Source of the DNA: Betaproteobacteria bacterium
GTDB taxonomy: Bacteria; Pseudomonadota; Gammaproteobacteria; Burkholderiales; SG8-39
Direction of reading: 5' to 3'
Length of the DNA stretch: 64,000 bases
Assembly (NCBI GenBank): GCA_009693435.1
Contig: SHXF01000001.1
Location: forward strand, 1-64,000
In this document: positions 45,313-59,637 of the stretch, piece after piece
Numbering within the stretch: position 1 is the first letter of the stretch
Layout: every line of letters starts with the position of its first letter
Notes under the pieces: model-generated
Database searches by the model: none
What the model was told of the DNA's origin: nothing
Seen by the model: only the letters and a program-made list of their open reading frames with translations
Made by a program: the position numbers and the translations under genes

Positions 45313-46428
45313 ATGAGCGACCTCCAGCTTGGGTTGCTGGGTATAGGCATAGTTGCAGTGCTGGCAGTGCTCGCCTACAACAAATGGCAGGAGATCCGCT
45401 ATAGGCGCCGCGCGGAGCGTGATTTCGGTTCTCCTCTAGATGATGTCCTTCTTCAAGCGAAAAATAGTAAGGGTGATAGCGAACCTGCGCGCGCAGGTGT
45501 TGACCACGCCGGCATTCCTCGGTCCCAGAAATTCCCATCTGCCAGGATAGATCCGGTGTTCGGCCCGGAAAGTGCAACCGTGCCTGAGGTGGCGACACGG
45601 CCAGAATCGGACCAGCACGTTTTGGCTGAGGAATTTGATTTTATAGTGGTCGTTGAGTGTGCAGAGGAGGTGGAAGCGGGTTCAATAATTGAAGCGTCTG
45701 CCAAGGCAATGACGATTGGAAATCCGTCGAAAGCGGTGCGGTGGGAAGGTTTTCGTGAACAAATCGGCGCATGGGAACCATTGCGCGCCAATGGAAGATA
45801 CGCGAATATCCGCGCAGGCATGCAGTTGGTCGACCGTGGCGGCGCAGCCTCCGCTGGCGACCTCGCGAGCTTTGAGGCGTCTGTCCAGAAGGTCGCCCTT
45901 GCTCTGGGTGCAATTCCAATGGCAGGGAGCCTGGCCGCAGCTGCAACCCGGGCGCTCGAACTGGACCGCCTCTGCACGGAAGTTGACATTCAGATTGCGC
46001 TGAATGTCACACCGAAACAGGGTGTCACTTTCACGGGGTCGAAGGTCAGAGCCAGTGCGGATTCGGCAGGATTAACGCTCGATCCAGACGGACGTTTCCG
46101 GCGTCGTATCGATGGCAAGGAACAGTATTCTCTGCGCAGCCGCGACGGCGCGCAAATTCGAGAAAATCAAGAATCTCTGGTGAATGGACTGACACTTGAA
46201 CTCGACGTGCCACGCGCCCCGGGGGGTATGGACACATTCGAGGAATTTCGTGATTGTGCGGTAAGGCTTGCCTCTGAACTCAATGGCGACATCACGGACG
46301 ATAACGGCATTCCGCTTACGCAAGCCGCCTTCGACAGCATAATAGCGCGCGTGTCAGAGGTACATCGCACAATGGAGTACCACGGCTTGCGTGCCGCCGG
46401 GTCGGCTGCCCTTAGATTGTTTTCTTGA
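45313..46428 (+). CDS. zipA: Cell division protein ZipA
   Basis: 371 residues from ATG 45313. N-terminal membrane anchor (LLGIGIVAVLAVLAYNKW), basic stop-transfer, variable linker, and C-terminal FtsZ-binding domain from about 240 with SLVNGLTLELDVPRAPGG. Placed between smc and ligA as in many betaproteobacteria. Sequence is diverged, as usual for the family. Confidence 0.85.
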   Translation: MSDLQLGLLGIGIVAVLAVLAYNKWQEIRYRRRAERDFGSPLDDVLLQAKNSKGDSEPARAGVDHAGIPRSQKFPSARIDPVFGPESATVPEVATRPESDQHVLAEEFDFIVVVECAEEVEAGSIIEASAKAMTIGNPSKAVRWEGFREQIGAWEPLRANGRYANIRAGMQLVDRGGAASAGDLASFEASVQKVALALGAIPMAGSLAAAATRALELDRLCTEVDIQIALNVTPKQGVTFTGSKVRASADSAGLTLDPDGRFRRRIDGKEQYSLRSRDGAQIRENQESLVNGLTLELDVPRAPGGMDTFEEFRDCAVRLASELNGDITDDNGIPLTQAAFDSIIARVSEVHRTMEYHGLRAAGSAALRLFS

Positions 46429-49340
<2,912 letters not shown>

Positions 49341-49406
49341 AAAGATCTTTCGCATATACTTCGCCGCTCGTCGAAATCGACGCGTATCGGAGCAGCGGAG
49401 GTCTTG

Positions 49407-49955
49407 ATGATGCCGACGGACAAAGCCTGGGAAATTCTCCACAACGCGGATCTGATCTGGAACCCGGAATCGGTCAACGAGGCTATTGCAAGGATCGCTT
49501 CCGAGATCACGGGCAGGCTTCAAGACCGCTACCCGCTGCTGCTCGCAGTCATGGGCGGATCCGTGTTTTTTGCAGGGCAATTGCTTCCGCAACTGCGATT
49601 CCCGCTTGACTTCGACTATATTCATGCCACGCGCTATGGGCCCGACACCAGCGGCGGCCAGGTCGTGTGGAAAGTAGAGCCGCGAGAAAATGTTGCGGGA
49701 AGAAATGTGCTGGTGGTGGACGACATCCTGGATGGCGGCGATACCCTCGCCGCCATTCGTGACAGAATCTTGCAGCGCGGCGCAGCATCGTTCCAGTGCG
49801 CTGTGCTTACTGACAAGGATACGGGGCGCGACAAACCCATCTTGCCCGACTACACGGGGTTGACGCTGCCCAATCGCTACGTCTTTGGATGCGGAATGGA
49901 TGTATCCGGCGCGTGGCGCAATCTACCGGCCATTTATGCCGTAAAGGGTCTTTAA
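49407..49955 (+). CDS. Hypoxanthine-guanine phosphoribosyltransferase family
   Basis: 182 or 181 residues; GGAGG at 49397-49401 serves ATG 49407 or 49410. PRPP motif VLVVDDILDGGDTL and the flexible-loop side RYGPDTSGGQVVWK. Purine salvage, cytosolic. Two bases before a purine-nucleoside phosphorylase gene, so together they may free a purine from methylthio-nucleosides and reuse it. Confidence 0.87.
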   Translation: MMPTDKAWEILHNADLIWNPESVNEAIARIASEITGRLQDRYPLLLAVMGGSVFFAGQLLPQLRFPLDFDYIHATRYGPDTSGGQVVWKVEPRENVAGRNVLVVDDILDGGDTLAAIRDRILQRGAASFQCAVLTDKDTGRDKPILPDYTGLTLPNRYVFGCGMDVSGAWRNLPAIYAVKGL

Positions 49956-49957
49956 CC

Positions 49958-50692
49958 GTGATTGGAATAATCGGTGGCACAGGATTGTCCAATCTAGAAA
50001 ATATCGAAGTTTCGAATCGAAAAGTCGTGCAAACACCGTACGGCGAACCATCCGGACCTCTCACCTTTGGGCGGCTAGCGGGCAAGGACGTATTGTTTCT
50101 TGCCCGCCATGGCTACGGACACACGATTCCCGCGCATCTTGTTAACTATCGGGCAAACCTCTGGGCGCTGAAGAATGAGGGCGCCAAGGCGGTAATTTCT
50201 GTCGCTTCCGTGGGTGGCATCCGTGCTGACCTGGGAACAGGCGTGATTGTGGTACCGCACCAGATCATAGACTACACATGGGGAAGGAAGCACACATACT
50301 TCGACACTTCATCCGCGGTTACGCATGTTGACTTTACACAGCCATATTCCCAGGCGCTCAGGCAACAGATACTTGCCGCGGCGGCAGTTTGCGGTGAGCG
50401 CGCCGGCCATGAGGCCGTGTATGCCGCGACGCAAGGTCCGAGATTGGAAACGGCTGCGGAAATCGACCGATTCGAGCGGGATGGCGCCGATATTGTAGGT
50501 ATGACCGGCATGCCGGAGGCGTCGCTGGCTCGTGAAATTTCGATCGACTACGCGACAATTGCAGTCGTAGTTAACCACGCTGCTGGGCGGGGAGATAGTC
50601 GCAAGGCAATCCAGATGGTAGCGATTGAAAGCGTGTTGCCCTCGATTATGGTGCGAGTCCGCCGCATCATAGAAGCGCTCGTGACAAAATGA
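49958..50692 (+). CDS. MTA/MTI phosphorylase family (S-methyl-5'-thioadenosine or thioinosine)
   Basis: 244 residues from GTG 49958 ([17 protein letters not shown]). Phosphate-binding [28 protein letters not shown], and [29 protein letters not shown] typical of MTAP. Some relatives prefer methylthioinosine; specificity cannot be decided here. Sits between the hypoxanthine phosphoribosyltransferase gene and def, overlapping def by 4 bp. Confidence 0.88.
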   Translation: MIGIIGGTGLSNLENIEVSNRKVVQTPYGEPSGPLTFGRLAGKDVLFLARHGYGHTIPAHLVNYRANLWALKNEGAKAVISVASVGGIRADLGTGVIVVPHQIIDYTWGRKHTYFDTSSAVTHVDFTQPYSQALRQQILAAAAVCGERAGHEAVYAATQGPRLETAAEIDRFERDGADIVGMTGMPEASLAREISIDYATIAVVVNHAAGRGDSRKAIQMVAIESVLPSIMVRVRRIIEALVTK

Positions 50693-51237
50693 TCCGATCC
50701 GTATTGAGAATGGGCGACGCGCGGCTGCTACAGGTGTCACGGGAGGTAGAAGAGTTTGGCACGCCGCAGCTTGTTCAACTGATCGACGACATGCGCGACA
50801 CCATGGCCCATTTGAACGGCGCGGGACTGGCCGCCCCGCAGATCGGAGTGCAGCTCAGGATCGTGATTTTCGGACTGAAAAACAATCTACGCTACCCGGA
50901 TGCTGAGCAGGTTCCCGATACGGTGCTGATAAATCCCGTTATCACGCCGATAGGCACGAGCCTCGAGGAGGGCTGGGAAGGCTGTCTATCGGTCCCCGGG
51001 TTACGCGGCGTGGTGCCGCGAATGGCCGCCTTGCGATACTGTGGACTCGATCAACACGGCGGAGCTATTGATCGTACAGTGAGCGGCTTCCATGCGAGAG
51101 TGGTACAGCACGAGTGCGATCACCTTGATGGCATCTTGTATCCAATGCGGATGCCCGATTTGTCAAAGCTCGGTTTTACAGAAGTCCTCTTCCCGAGCGA
51201 AAGCGGCCTGGAAGACCGAGCTGAGCTTCAGGATTGA
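50689..51237 (+). CDS. def: Peptide deformylase
   Basis: 182 residues. Motif 1 GAGLAAPQ, motif 2 EGCLSVPG and motif 3 HECDH provide the metal ligands. Removes the formyl group from new proteins. It is a second-type form (Leu-rich middle, longer loop) and not next to fmt. Converges with glnD; the 3' ends overlap by 10 bp. Confidence 0.93.
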   Translation: MIRSVLRMGDARLLQVSREVEEFGTPQLVQLIDDMRDTMAHLNGAGLAAPQIGVQLRIVIFGLKNNLRYPDAEQVPDTVLINPVITPIGTSLEEGWEGCLSVPGLRGVVPRMAALRYCGLDQHGGAIDRTVSGFHARVVQHECDHLDGILYPMRMPDLSKLGFTEVLFPSESGLEDRAELQD

Positions 51238-53810
51238 AGCGCCTCCAGCAGTTCCTGTTCCAGCATCAGTATTGTTCTCCCGTTGTTTAGTGCAGCGCCG
51301 CTGATTACGAAAACGTCCTCGGCCCGCTCTCCCAGGGTCACGATTTTGGCTGTGTGAATCTCGATTCTGTATAGACCTAGTACGCGTGCGATGCTGTAGA
51401 GGAGCCCTGGTCGGTCGCCTGTAGTAATCGAGAGCAACTGGTACTGGGCCTTTTCATCGGGCCGCATGTGAACCTCGGGCGTTATCGGGAAGTGCCGGAG
51501 TTGCCGTGAAATGCGCCCCTGGGTGGGGGGGGCGAGCGGAGTGCGCGCTCGTAGGCGATCTGCGAGATCGTGCTCAATCGGGGAAATCATGTCCCGGTAG
51601 TGCGGTTCCTGACGAGTCCCCATGATCTGAAATGTATCAAGAGCGTATCCATGGTGTGTAGTATGAACCTTGGCATCCACGATGCTGTACCCGATGGCTG
51701 CGAAGTAACCGCAGATCCGTGCAAACAGGTCCGGTTGATCAGGTACGTAGATCATGACTTGCAATCCATCGCCCGCTGGGGACAACCGGGCCTTGACCAC
51801 CGGGTCGGTGCGGCACGTGCGATAGTGGAGCAACCTGGCCTGCCAGGCGATTTCACGCGCGTCGTGGCGAAGAAAGTAGGCAACATCCAGCCGACTCCAT
51901 AAATTCTCTGGCGCCCTATCAGACAACGCATAGAGCCTCAGCAGCCGACGCGCCTCTTCCTGCTTCTCAAGTAAATAAGCTTCAGGCTCAATCCGCCCAC
52001 CGCGCATCACCTGTCGGGTTGCCCGGAATAAATCTTCCAGCAACTTCCCTTTCCACGCATTCCAGACCTTTGGGCTTGTGCCGCGCACGTCCGCTACCGT
52101 GAGCAGGTAGAGTGCGATCAATCGTCGCTCGTCGACCACTCGGGACACGAATCGCTGGACAACCTCGGGGTCGGATAAATCCTGTTTCTGGGCAACGGAT
52201 GACATGACGAGATGATTTTCTACGAGGAATTCGACCAGCGACGAATCCTCCTTTGATATTCCGTGATCGCGGCAGAAACGCCTTGCTTCAACCTTCCCGA
52301 GCTCTGAATGATCGCCTCCCCGCCCTTTGGCGATGTCGTGAAAAAGCGCGGCAACATACAGTAGCCAGTGCCGGTCGAATCCGGCGATAAGACGGCTGCA
52401 TAACGGATACTCGTGGGCAAATTCGAGCATCGTCAATCGCCGCAGATTGCGTATCACCGTCAGGATGTGCTGATCGACTGTATAGACGTGGAACAGGTCG
52501 TGCTGCATCTGTCCGACGATCCGTCTGAATGCGGGGAGGTAGTTTCCGAGAATGCCGTACTGATTCATTCGCCGAAGTTCATGCACGATGCCGCGCGGTT
52601 GTTGCAGAATTTCCATGAATTGAGCCCGATGCGCCGGGGCGCTTCGGAACGTCGTGCCAATCCGGGATCTGGCTCGCCACAAAGAGCGTAGCGACGCCGC
52701 AGTCATGCCTTTCAGGTCTGCGCGCTTTTGCAGGATCAGAAAGCTTTCGAATATTGCAATCGGTTCCCGCTCGAACAAGTCGTCGGAAGCCGCCTCGAGC
52801 AGATCCCTTACTCGGGTGAATCTCTCATTGATGATTTCCCGTTCCCCGGGTTTCTCTTTAAACAGAGCGGAGGCCAGGTTCTGCAACAGAATTGTGTTCA
52901 ACTGGGTTATGGATTTGGCAGCCATGTAATAGCGCTGCATGAGTTGCTCGCTTGCACGCTTGTTAACCGTGGGCTTAAAGCCCAGGACACGGGCTAGGCT
53001 ATCCTGAAAATCGAACAGAAGCCGGTCCTCGCGCCGACCAGCCGCATAATGCAGCCGCACTCGGAGGCCCTGCAGAAAGCGTTCCAGGCGCCCCAGTTCG
53101 CCAGCTTCGGCTGGAGTGATGAAACCGCGCTCAGCCATGTCCTTCCAGCTCGACGCAAGGCCGGCGGCACGGGTGATCCAGAGCAGGATCTGCAAATCCC
53201 GCAAACCGCCAGGAGCCTCTTTGATGTTTGGTTCAAGGCTATACGCGCTGTCCTGAAATTTTCCGTGCCGTTGTTCCTGCTCCAACAGCTTTGCAGCAAA
53301 AAATCCGTGCGGATCCGCGTCGACCCGTGTTCGCTCGCGAAAATCGGAATATAGACGTTGGTTTCCCGCCAATAGTCTTGCTTCAAGAAGGCTGGTCCGC
53401 ACCGTGATGTCCTTTGCGGCTTCCTCGCTGCACTGTGCGACTGTTCGGACTGCGTGGCCTACCTCGAGCCCGATGTCCCACAATCTGCCGACCAGGTCTT
53501 CGAGTTTCTTCGATAGCTCAGTACTGCAGTTCTCAGGCAGTAGAATGAGGACATCGACATCCGAATACGGAAACAACTCTCCGCGACCGTAGCCACCGAC
53601 CGCGAGCATCGCGGCGTCTGCCGGCACGCGCAGTTCGAGCCAGGTAGCCCGCAGAAACCTGTCTACAATCTGGGAGTGGTTCCGTAGCACCCTCCATGGG
53701 GCGTTGCTTTTCGCAAACCTTTCGCGTAGGCGTTTTCGTTCCGTTGCAAGCGCAAGGCGTGTCTGCCGCGATGAATCAAGTGGCGCTACTGTCGCGGACT
53801 GCGTCAGCAT
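51228..53810 (-). CDS. glnD: PII uridylyltransferase / uridylyl-removing enzyme
   Basis: 860 residues, nitrogen-status sensor. Nucleotidyltransferase motif [18 protein letters not shown] near 65-85, HD domain with [17 protein letters not shown], and two C-terminal ACT domains (about 680-760 and 785-860). Twelve bases from map on the same strand; map-glnD order is common. Confidence 0.95.
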   Translation of the reverse strand: MLTQSATVAPLDSSRQTRLALATERKRLRERFAKSNAPWRVLRNHSQIVDRFLRATWLELRVPADAAMLAVGGYGRGELFPYSDVDVLILLPENCSTELSKKLEDLVGRLWDIGLEVGHAVRTVAQCSEEAAKDITVRTSLLEARLLAGNQRLYSDFRERTRVDADPHGFFAAKLLEQEQRHGKFQDSAYSLEPNIKEAPGGLRDLQILLWITRAAGLASSWKDMAERGFITPAEAGELGRLERFLQGLRVRLHYAAGRREDRLLFDFQDSLARVLGFKPTVNKRASEQLMQRYYMAAKSITQLNTILLQNLASALFKEKPGEREIINERFTRVRDLLEAASDDLFEREPIAIFESFLILQKRADLKGMTAASLRSLWRARSRIGTTFRSAPAHRAQFMEILQQPRGIVHELRRMNQYGILGNYLPAFRRIVGQMQHDLFHVYTVDQHILTVIRNLRRLTMLEFAHEYPLCSRLIAGFDRHWLLYVAALFHDIAKGRGGDHSELGKVEARRFCRDHGISKEDSSLVEFLVENHLVMSSVAQKQDLSDPEVVQRFVSRVVDERRLIALYLLTVADVRGTSPKVWNAWKGKLLEDLFRATRQVMRGGRIEPEAYLLEKQEEARRLLRLYALSDRAPENLWSRLDVAYFLRHDAREIAWQARLLHYRTCRTDPVVKARLSPAGDGLQVMIYVPDQPDLFARICGYFAAIGYSIVDAKVHTTHHGYALDTFQIMGTRQEPHYRDMISPIEHDLADRLRARTPLAPPTQGRISRQLRHFPITPEVHMRPDEKAQYQLLSITTGDRPGLLYSIARVLGLYRIEIHTAKIVTLGERAEDVFVISGAALNNGRTILMLEQELLEALQS

Positions 53811-53822
53811 CGCTGTGCTTCT

Positions 53823-54617
53823 CTAGCGGGGAGGGGCGGGGTGGGAACCCGCTGAAACGGTAAGAACTTCAAATCCACCATCGGTGACGAGTACCGTGTG
53901 TTCCCACTGTGCCGAAAGACTGTGATCCTTCGTTACGATCGTCCAGCCATCCGCCAATTCCCGAATCGCGGCCTTACCGGCGTTGATCATCGGTTCAACT
54001 GTAAATGTCATCCCCGGCTGAAGGCGCAGTCCTGTGCCCGCCCTGCCGTAGTGCAGGATTTGTGGTTCCTCATGAAATTTCCGGCCGATTCCGTGCCCGC
54101 AGAATTCGCGAACCACGCTGTAGCCTTGCTGCTCGGCAAATTGCTGTATTGCCGCGCCAATATCCCCGAGCGTGCCGCCGGGTCTGACCTGGCGGATTCC
54201 ACGCCACATGCATTCGAATGTGATTTCACAAAGCCGCTTCGCCTGAATGCTGGGTTCTCCAGCGAAAAACATGCGGCTGGTATCTCCGTGAAAACCGTCT
54301 TTTATAACGGTAATGTCGACATTGACAATATCGCCATTGCGCAGCATGCGATCTCCCGGAATCCCATGACACACTTGGTGGTTGACTGACGTGCAAATGG
54401 ATTTCGGGAATGGCTTGTATCCCGGAGGGGCGTAATTGAGCGGCGCCGGAATGGTTTTCTGAACGTCGGTCATATATTCGTGGCACAGCCTGTCAAGCTC
54501 CCCAGTCGAAATCCCCGGCTTTACATGGGCAGCAACGAAGTCAAGCACTTCGGCAGCAAGTCTGCCAGCCTGCCGCATTGCGGCAATATCTTCAGGGGTC
54601 TTGATTTGAGTTGCCAT
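53823..54617 (-). CDS. map: Methionine aminopeptidase, type I
   Basis: 264 residues. Metal ligands in VNVDITVIKDGFHGDTS, GHGIGRKFHEEPQI and the late TVEPMINAGK and TKDHSLSAQWEHT. Removes N-terminal Met. Divergent from rpsB, the usual arrangement. Confidence 0.96.
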   Translation of the reverse strand: MATQIKTPEDIAAMRQAGRLAAEVLDFVAAHVKPGISTGELDRLCHEYMTDVQKTIPAPLNYAPPGYKPFPKSICTSVNHQVCHGIPGDRMLRNGDIVNVDITVIKDGFHGDTSRMFFAGEPSIQAKRLCEITFECMWRGIRQVRPGGTLGDIGAAIQQFAEQQGYSVVREFCGHGIGRKFHEEPQILHYGRAGTGLRLQPGMTFTVEPMINAGKAAIRELADGWTIVTKDHSLSAQWEHTVLVTDGGFEVLTVSAGSHPAPPR

Positions 54618-54736
54618 GAGTTCGGGAAATGCCTTGAGGATAGATTCACTGCCTGGCGCAGGAGATTTGTCTCAAATGCGGACGAGGGAGAGGCGTTCGA
54701 TATACCGGTAATTCGCTGTTTGCACAGGAAAAACCA

Positions 54737-54765
54737 TTGCGATACCTGGTTCGCCATGGTAACAT
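54737..54765 (+). promoter_or_regulatory. Candidate rpsB promoter
   Basis: TTGCGA (54737-54742) and TAACAT (54760-54765), spacer 17 bp, 130 bp before rpsB. The leader between carries a CACCC-GTTA-GGGTG hairpin (about 54820) followed by a C/T-rich run and could host S2 autoregulation as in other bacteria. Confidence 0.45.
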
Positions 54766-54894
54766 TACCGACTGGCCCGGACTCGGATTTTTTGGTCCTG
54801 GTCAAATTTCTGCCGGCCACCCGTTAGGGTGCCCTTCTTTCTTGGAGGGGTCAGGGAAAGGCCGGCCTGAGCAACCCTGAATGGAGCAATATTG

Positions 54895-55650
54895 ATGTCA
54901 ACTACCATGCGTGAAATGCTTGAAGCGGGCGTGCATTTTGGCCACCAGACGCGTTTCTGGAATCCAAAAATGGCGCCTTACATCTTTGGCCATCGTAACA
55001 AGATCCACATCATCAACCTCGAAAAGACGATGGTGATGTATCAAGAGGCAATGAAATTCGTTCGCCAGCTTTCGTCCAACAAGGGTTCGATTCTATTCGT
55101 GGGAACGAAGCGTCAGGCACGGGAAATAGTGCGCGAGGAAGCTGAACGTTGCGGTTCGCCCTACGTGGATCACCGCTGGCTCGGTGGCATGCTGACCAAT
55201 TTCAAGACGGTGCGCCAGTCGATCAAACGTCTCAAAGAAATGGAGGCGATGGCACTGGACGGATCGTTGGAGAAAATGGTTAAGAAGGAGGCGCTCGGCT
55301 ATCAGCGCGAATTGGTCAAATTGCAGCGAAGCTTGGGCGGGATTAAGAACCTTGAGGGGTTGCCTAGTGCGCTCTTCATTATCGATGTCGGTTATCAGAA
55401 GGGTGCAGTGGCAGAAGCCAAGAAGCTCGGGGTACCTGTGCTTGGTGTCGTCGACACGAATCACACGCCGGAAGGTATCGCCTATGTAATTCCGGGCAAC
55501 GATGATTCCAGCCGGGCAATCCGGCTCTATGCGCGAGGGGTAGCCGATGCTGTTCTGGAAGGTCGGGATCAGTCGGTCCAGGAAATCATAAAGAATGACA
55601 CGTCGGACGAGTTCGTGGAAGTGGACGCCACCGACGGTCAGCCTCGTTGA
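54895..55650 (+). CDS. rpsB: 30S ribosomal protein S2
   Basis: 251 residues from ATG 54895; the TTG just before is not the start. [19 protein letters not shown] and [18 protein letters not shown] identify S2. First gene of the rpsB-tsf-pyrH-frr-uppS-cdsA-dxr-rseP-bamA block. Confidence 0.98.
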   Translation: MSTTMREMLEAGVHFGHQTRFWNPKMAPYIFGHRNKIHIINLEKTMVMYQEAMKFVRQLSSNKGSILFVGTKRQAREIVREEAERCGSPYVDHRWLGGMLTNFKTVRQSIKRLKEMEAMALDGSLEKMVKKEALGYQRELVKLQRSLGGIKNLEGLPSALFIIDVGYQKGAVAEAKKLGVPVLGVVDTNHTPEGIAYVIPGNDDSSRAIRLYARGVADAVLEGRDQSVQEIIKNDTSDEFVEVDATDGQPR

Positions 55651-55737
55651 AGGAATAGACAAAGACGGATGGTACGTATTAAGGGGCGCGAGCCCCATCC
55701 TTGAAATTTGCTGTACGCTAAATTGGGGTGATCAATA

Positions 55738-56643
55738 ATGGCGGATATTACCGCTGCAATGGTGCGGGAGCTCAGGGACAAGACTGATGCTCCAATGATG
55801 GAATGCAAGAGGGCTCTCACCGAGGCGAGTGGAGATCTGGAGAAGGCGGAGGAATTGCTGCGTATTCGCCTCGGCAATAAGGCTAGCAAAGCGTCCGCCC
55901 GGATTGCATCTGAGGGGGTAGTTGGAACACACATTGCCGCTGACGGTAAGCTCGGATCCATTGTTGAAGTAAACTGCGAGACTGACTTCGTTGCAAAGAA
56001 TCAGGACTTCCTTGAATTTGTCAACAATATTGCAGAACTGATATCCAGCAGGGATCCGGCTGACGTGAATGAGCTTGCCGCCCTGACTCTCGGCGGCTCG
56101 ACGGTAGAAGATGTTCGCAAAACCCTCGTGGGACGGATCGGGGAAAATGTTTCGATCCGGCGTTTTTCGCGGATCACTGCTATCGGCAGGATTGCGCGTT
56201 ACGTGCATGGCGGTTCCAGAATTGGTGTGCTGGTTGACTTTATAGGTAACGACGACGCGCTGGCCAAGGACTTGGCGATGCATATAGCGGCGGCCAAACC
56301 AGTTGCGTTGTCGAAAGATGAGGTTCCGGTCGAACTGCTCAAAAAGGAGCGTGACATTGCCGCGGCGAAGGCTGCGGAGTCGGGAAAGCCCGCAGCGATA
56401 GTCGAGAAAATGATCGATGGCAGCGTGCAGAAATTCCTCAAGGAAGTCACGTTGCTCGGACAGCCCTTCGTCAAGGACGATAAGCAAACCGTGGAAGCAG
56501 TTCTCAAATCAAAAGGTGCTTCCGTGGCTCGGTTCACCCTTTATATCGTAGGTCAAGGAATCGAAAAGAAAGCCACAGACTTTGCGGCTGAAGTGATGGC
56601 GCAGGCCGGCCTGGCCAAGAAGGATGCGGAGAAAACGAGCTGA
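55738..56643 (+). CDS. tsf: Elongation factor Ts
   Basis: 301 residues. Conserved [19 protein letters not shown] start and [14 protein letters not shown]. Nucleotide exchange factor of EF-Tu. Has the full-length double core of proteobacteria. Confidence 0.98.
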   Translation: MADITAAMVRELRDKTDAPMMECKRALTEASGDLEKAEELLRIRLGNKASKASARIASEGVVGTHIAADGKLGSIVEVNCETDFVAKNQDFLEFVNNIAELISSRDPADVNELAALTLGGSTVEDVRKTLVGRIGENVSIRRFSRITAIGRIARYVHGGSRIGVLVDFIGNDDALAKDLAMHIAAAKPVALSKDEVPVELLKKERDIAAAKAAESGKPAAIVEKMIDGSVQKFLKEVTLLGQPFVKDDKQTVEAVLKSKGASVARFTLYIVGQGIEKKATDFAAEVMAQAGLAKKDAEKTS

Positions 56644-56644
56644 T

Positions 56645-57364
56645 ATGGCGCAGGCACCGAAATTCAAGCGGATCTTGCTAAAGCTTTCGGGCGAAGCGTT
56701 GATGGGCGAGGATCATTTTGGCATCAACAGGGCTACTATCGAGCGCATTGTTGGAGAGGTCAAACAGGTCGCTGATCTTGGCGTTGAAATTGGAGTCGTA
56801 ATCGGCGGAGGGAACATTTTTCGCGGCGTTGCGCCTGGCGCTGCGGGGATGGACAGGGCAACTGCCGATTATATGGGTATGCTGGCGACGATAATGAATG
56901 CACTGGCCCTGCAGGATGCCATGCGCCATGCCGGATTGAATGCGCGAGTCCAATCCGCGCTCACGCTTGAGCAAGTCTGCGAACCTTATATTCGGAACAA
57001 GGCAATCCGCTATCTTGAAGAGGGTAAAATTGTTATTTTTGCGGCCGGTACCGGCAACCCGTTCTTTACCACCGACACGGCTGCCGCACTGCGTGGAACG
57101 GAAATCGGTGCGGAAATGGTTCTAAAGGCCACCAAGGTGGACGGGGTGTATACGGCGGATCCCAAATTTCATCCCGAAGCCACCCGCTACAAGAAGGTTT
57201 CCTTTGACGAGGCCATGATCAAGAACCTCAAAGTGATGGATGCAACGGCATTCGCGCTTTGCAGGGACCAGAAACTGCCCATCACTGTTTTCAGTATCTT
57301 TGAGCCGGGCGCCATGAAGCGCATTGCCTTAGGTGAGGACGAAGGAACCCTAGTCTATTACTGA
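56645..57364 (+). CDS. pyrH: UMP kinase
   Basis: 239 residues from ATG 56645, one base after the tsf stop. [13 protein letters not shown] and GGGNIFRG bind phosphate, [10 protein letters not shown] near the end. Makes UDP. Upstream frame extension lies in tsf and is discarded. Confidence 0.97.
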   Translation: MAQAPKFKRILLKLSGEALMGEDHFGINRATIERIVGEVKQVADLGVEIGVVIGGGNIFRGVAPGAAGMDRATADYMGMLATIMNALALQDAMRHAGLNARVQSALTLEQVCEPYIRNKAIRYLEEGKIVIFAAGTGNPFFTTDTAAALRGTEIGAEMVLKATKVDGVYTADPKFHPEATRYKKVSFDEAMIKNLKVMDATAFALCRDQKLPITVFSIFEPGAMKRIALGEDEGTLVYY

Positions 57365-57391
57365 GGAACGCAGTAGGGTCTAGGAGGCAAA

Positions 57392-57952
57392 ATGAGTGTC
57401 GTAGACATAAAGAAAAACGCCGAGCAAAAGATGCTGAAATCCCTGGACTCGCTCAAGACAGACTTGGGCAAGATTCGAACCGGACGCGCACACGTGGGTA
57501 TTCTTGATCACGTGATGGCCGACTATTACGGAAATCTGACGCCTCTTCCTCAGATGGCGAACGTCACCCTGATTGACTCGCGCACGATTGGAGTGATGCC
57601 GTGGGAAAAGAAAATGGCGGGCGCAATCGAGAAGGCCATCAGGGACTCTGACCTGGGACTCAATCCTGCGACCCAGGGAGACACAATCCGCGTGCCCATG
57701 CCTTCCCTTACAGAGGAGCGCCGGCGCGATCTGATCAAAGTGGTCAAGTCAGAAGGTGAAGACGCGAAGGTCGCAGTGCGTAACTTGCGGCGCGACGCAA
57801 ACAATTCGCTAAAAGAACTCGTAAAGAATAAAGCACTCTCTGAAGATCTCGAGCGGCGAGCCCAGGACGATGTCCAGAAACTAACGGACCGATTCATCGC
57901 AGAGATCGACAAGGCACTGTCCGCCAAAGAGGCGGACCTGCTAGCGCTGTGA
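57392..57952 (+). CDS. frr: Ribosome recycling factor
   Basis: 186 residues, strong AGGAGG site before ATG 57392. [21 protein letters not shown] and [20 protein letters not shown] are typical. Releases ribosomes after termination with EF-G. Confidence 0.98.
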   Translation: MSVVDIKKNAEQKMLKSLDSLKTDLGKIRTGRAHVGILDHVMADYYGNLTPLPQMANVTLIDSRTIGVMPWEKKMAGAIEKAIRDSDLGLNPATQGDTIRVPMPSLTEERRRDLIKVVKSEGEDAKVAVRNLRRDANNSLKELVKNKALSEDLERRAQDDVQKLTDRFIAEIDKALSAKEADLLAL

Positions 57953-58034
57953 CGACTTCAGTGTATGAGTTTGTATGCTCGCTACGCTCTTAACAACATC
58001 GTTCATGGGTAACTTTCCAAGCACTACGCGATAG

Positions 58035-58802
58035 ATGCCGTCGTCTGACAGGATACCTAGACATATCGCCATCATAATGGATGGCAACGGGCGCTGGGCC
58101 AAGCAGCGCCATCTTCCGCGCGTTGCGGGACACAAGCGTGGCGTCGAAACAGTTCGAGAAATAATCAAAGCGTCCGCCAATAGCGGCGTTGAGTACCTCA
58201 CTCTGTTCGCATTCAGTTCGGAAAACTGGCGCAGACCGGTCGAGGAGGTTTCGATGCTCCGGCAGTTGTTCGCATTGGCGCTTCAACAGGAAGTTGAAAA
58301 ACTTAATCGAAATGATATACGGCTGAAAGTCATCGGTGAACTTGCTCCTTTTGGAGAGCAAATTCTGGAGCAGGTGCGGCGCGCCGAAGAACTGACCAGC
58401 GCCAATAAGCGCTTGACCCTTACGGTCGCCGCCAATTACGGAGGGCGCTGGGACCTATTGGAGGGTGTCGAGAAGATGCTCAAGGAACACCCCGATCGAT
58501 CCAGCGGCTTTTCCGAAGAAGAACTCGCGCCGCACCTTGCGATGAGTTTCGCCCCTGACCCTGATCTTTTTATCCGAACGGGAGGTGAGCAAAGGATAAG
58601 CAATTTTATTCTTTGGCACCTGGCTTACACGGAACTTTATTTCACTGATTGCCTTTGGCCTGACTTTGACGCCAAGGCTCTGGGCGTGGCGCTTGGCTGG
58701 TACCAGCAGCGCGAACGCCGCTTCGGACGCACCAGTGAACAACTCGCTGGCAGCCAGACCGAAGTAACTACGCCCGACAAGGCAATGCGACGTCGCGCTT
58801 GA
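58035..58802 (+). CDS. uppS: Undecaprenyl diphosphate synthase
   Basis: 255 residues. Catalytic Asp in [10 protein letters not shown], then FSSENWRRP and [14 protein letters not shown]. Makes the C55 lipid carrier for cell wall synthesis at the membrane surface. Ribosome site weak; 82 bp gap after frr. Confidence 0.97.
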   Translation: MPSSDRIPRHIAIIMDGNGRWAKQRHLPRVAGHKRGVETVREIIKASANSGVEYLTLFAFSSENWRRPVEEVSMLRQLFALALQQEVEKLNRNDIRLKVIGELAPFGEQILEQVRRAEELTSANKRLTLTVAANYGGRWDLLEGVEKMLKEHPDRSSGFSEEELAPHLAMSFAPDPDLFIRTGGEQRISNFILWHLAYTELYFTDCLWPDFDAKALGVALGWYQQRERRFGRTSEQLAGSQTEVTTPDKAMRRRA

Positions 58803-58821
58803 GTGTCACCGGGCGAGTGGC

Positions 58822-59637
58822 GTGCTGAAATCCCGCCTTATTACCGCTGCTGTACTCCTCGCGGGATTATTTGCAGCGCTGTTTTATCTGTCTCCGGATG
58901 CTTGGATCGTCAGCGTTGCGGCAGTATCGGCAATCGCGGCATGGGAGTGGTCGGGATTTTCCCGGCTGGGTACTTCAACCCGTTTCGCGTATGCGATTCT
59001 TGTTTCATTTTCCGTATTCTGGTGCGTGAGCAATCTCAATTCGTCTCTCAACCCTTTTTGGGTCTATGCTGCCGCGGCTGCATTCTGGGCTGTCGTCGTT
59101 CCATGGTGGCTTTCGCGCCCACCGCGCGCTCCGGGCATTGGGATCATGCTTGGCGTTGGTGTGGCAGCGCTATTTCCCATGTTCGTCGCCGCGGTGGATT
59201 TGCGAGCGAAGAGCCCGGTGCTATTGCTCGCGATTCTGGCCATTGTGTGGATTTCGGACACCGTTGCCTACTTCTCCGGGAAGCAGTTCGGGCGCAACAA
59301 GCTCGCGCCTTCCATCAGTCCGGGCAAGACATGGGAAGGCGTATGGGGCGCGCTCATCGCAGTAGCAGTGTATGCAGCGGTCTGGGCGAACTGGCCCGCC
59401 GGCTTGAAGCTGAACGTTCAAGGACTGTCCGCGGCAATTTCGGACGTCATAATGATCTTATTCATTGTTACGCTTGCGGTTGCCGGAATTATTGGGGATT
59501 TGTTTGAGTCGCAAATGAAACGCCACGCTGGCCTCAAGGATAGCGGCATCATATTGCCTGGTCACGGCGGCGTGCTGGACCGGATCGACGCGTTACAGCC
59601 GGTACTTCCGATTGCCGCTCTGGCGTTTCTCAGATGA
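58822..59637 (+). CDS. cdsA: Phosphatidate cytidylyltransferase
   Basis: 271 residues from GTG 58822. Eight or so membrane spans, with the CTP-transferase signature SPGKTWEG and Asp in [20 protein letters not shown]. Makes CDP-diacylglycerol. Overlaps dxr by 4 bp. Confidence 0.96.
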   Translation: MLKSRLITAAVLLAGLFAALFYLSPDAWIVSVAAVSAIAAWEWSGFSRLGTSTRFAYAILVSFSVFWCVSNLNSSLNPFWVYAAAAAFWAVVVPWWLSRPPRAPGIGIMLGVGVAALFPMFVAAVDLRAKSPVLLLAILAIVWISDTVAYFSGKQFGRNKLAPSISPGKTWEGVWGALIAVAVYAAVWANWPAGLKLNVQGLSAAISDVIMILFIVTLAVAGIIGDLFESQMKRHAGLKDSGIILPGHGGVLDRIDALQPVLPIAALAFLR

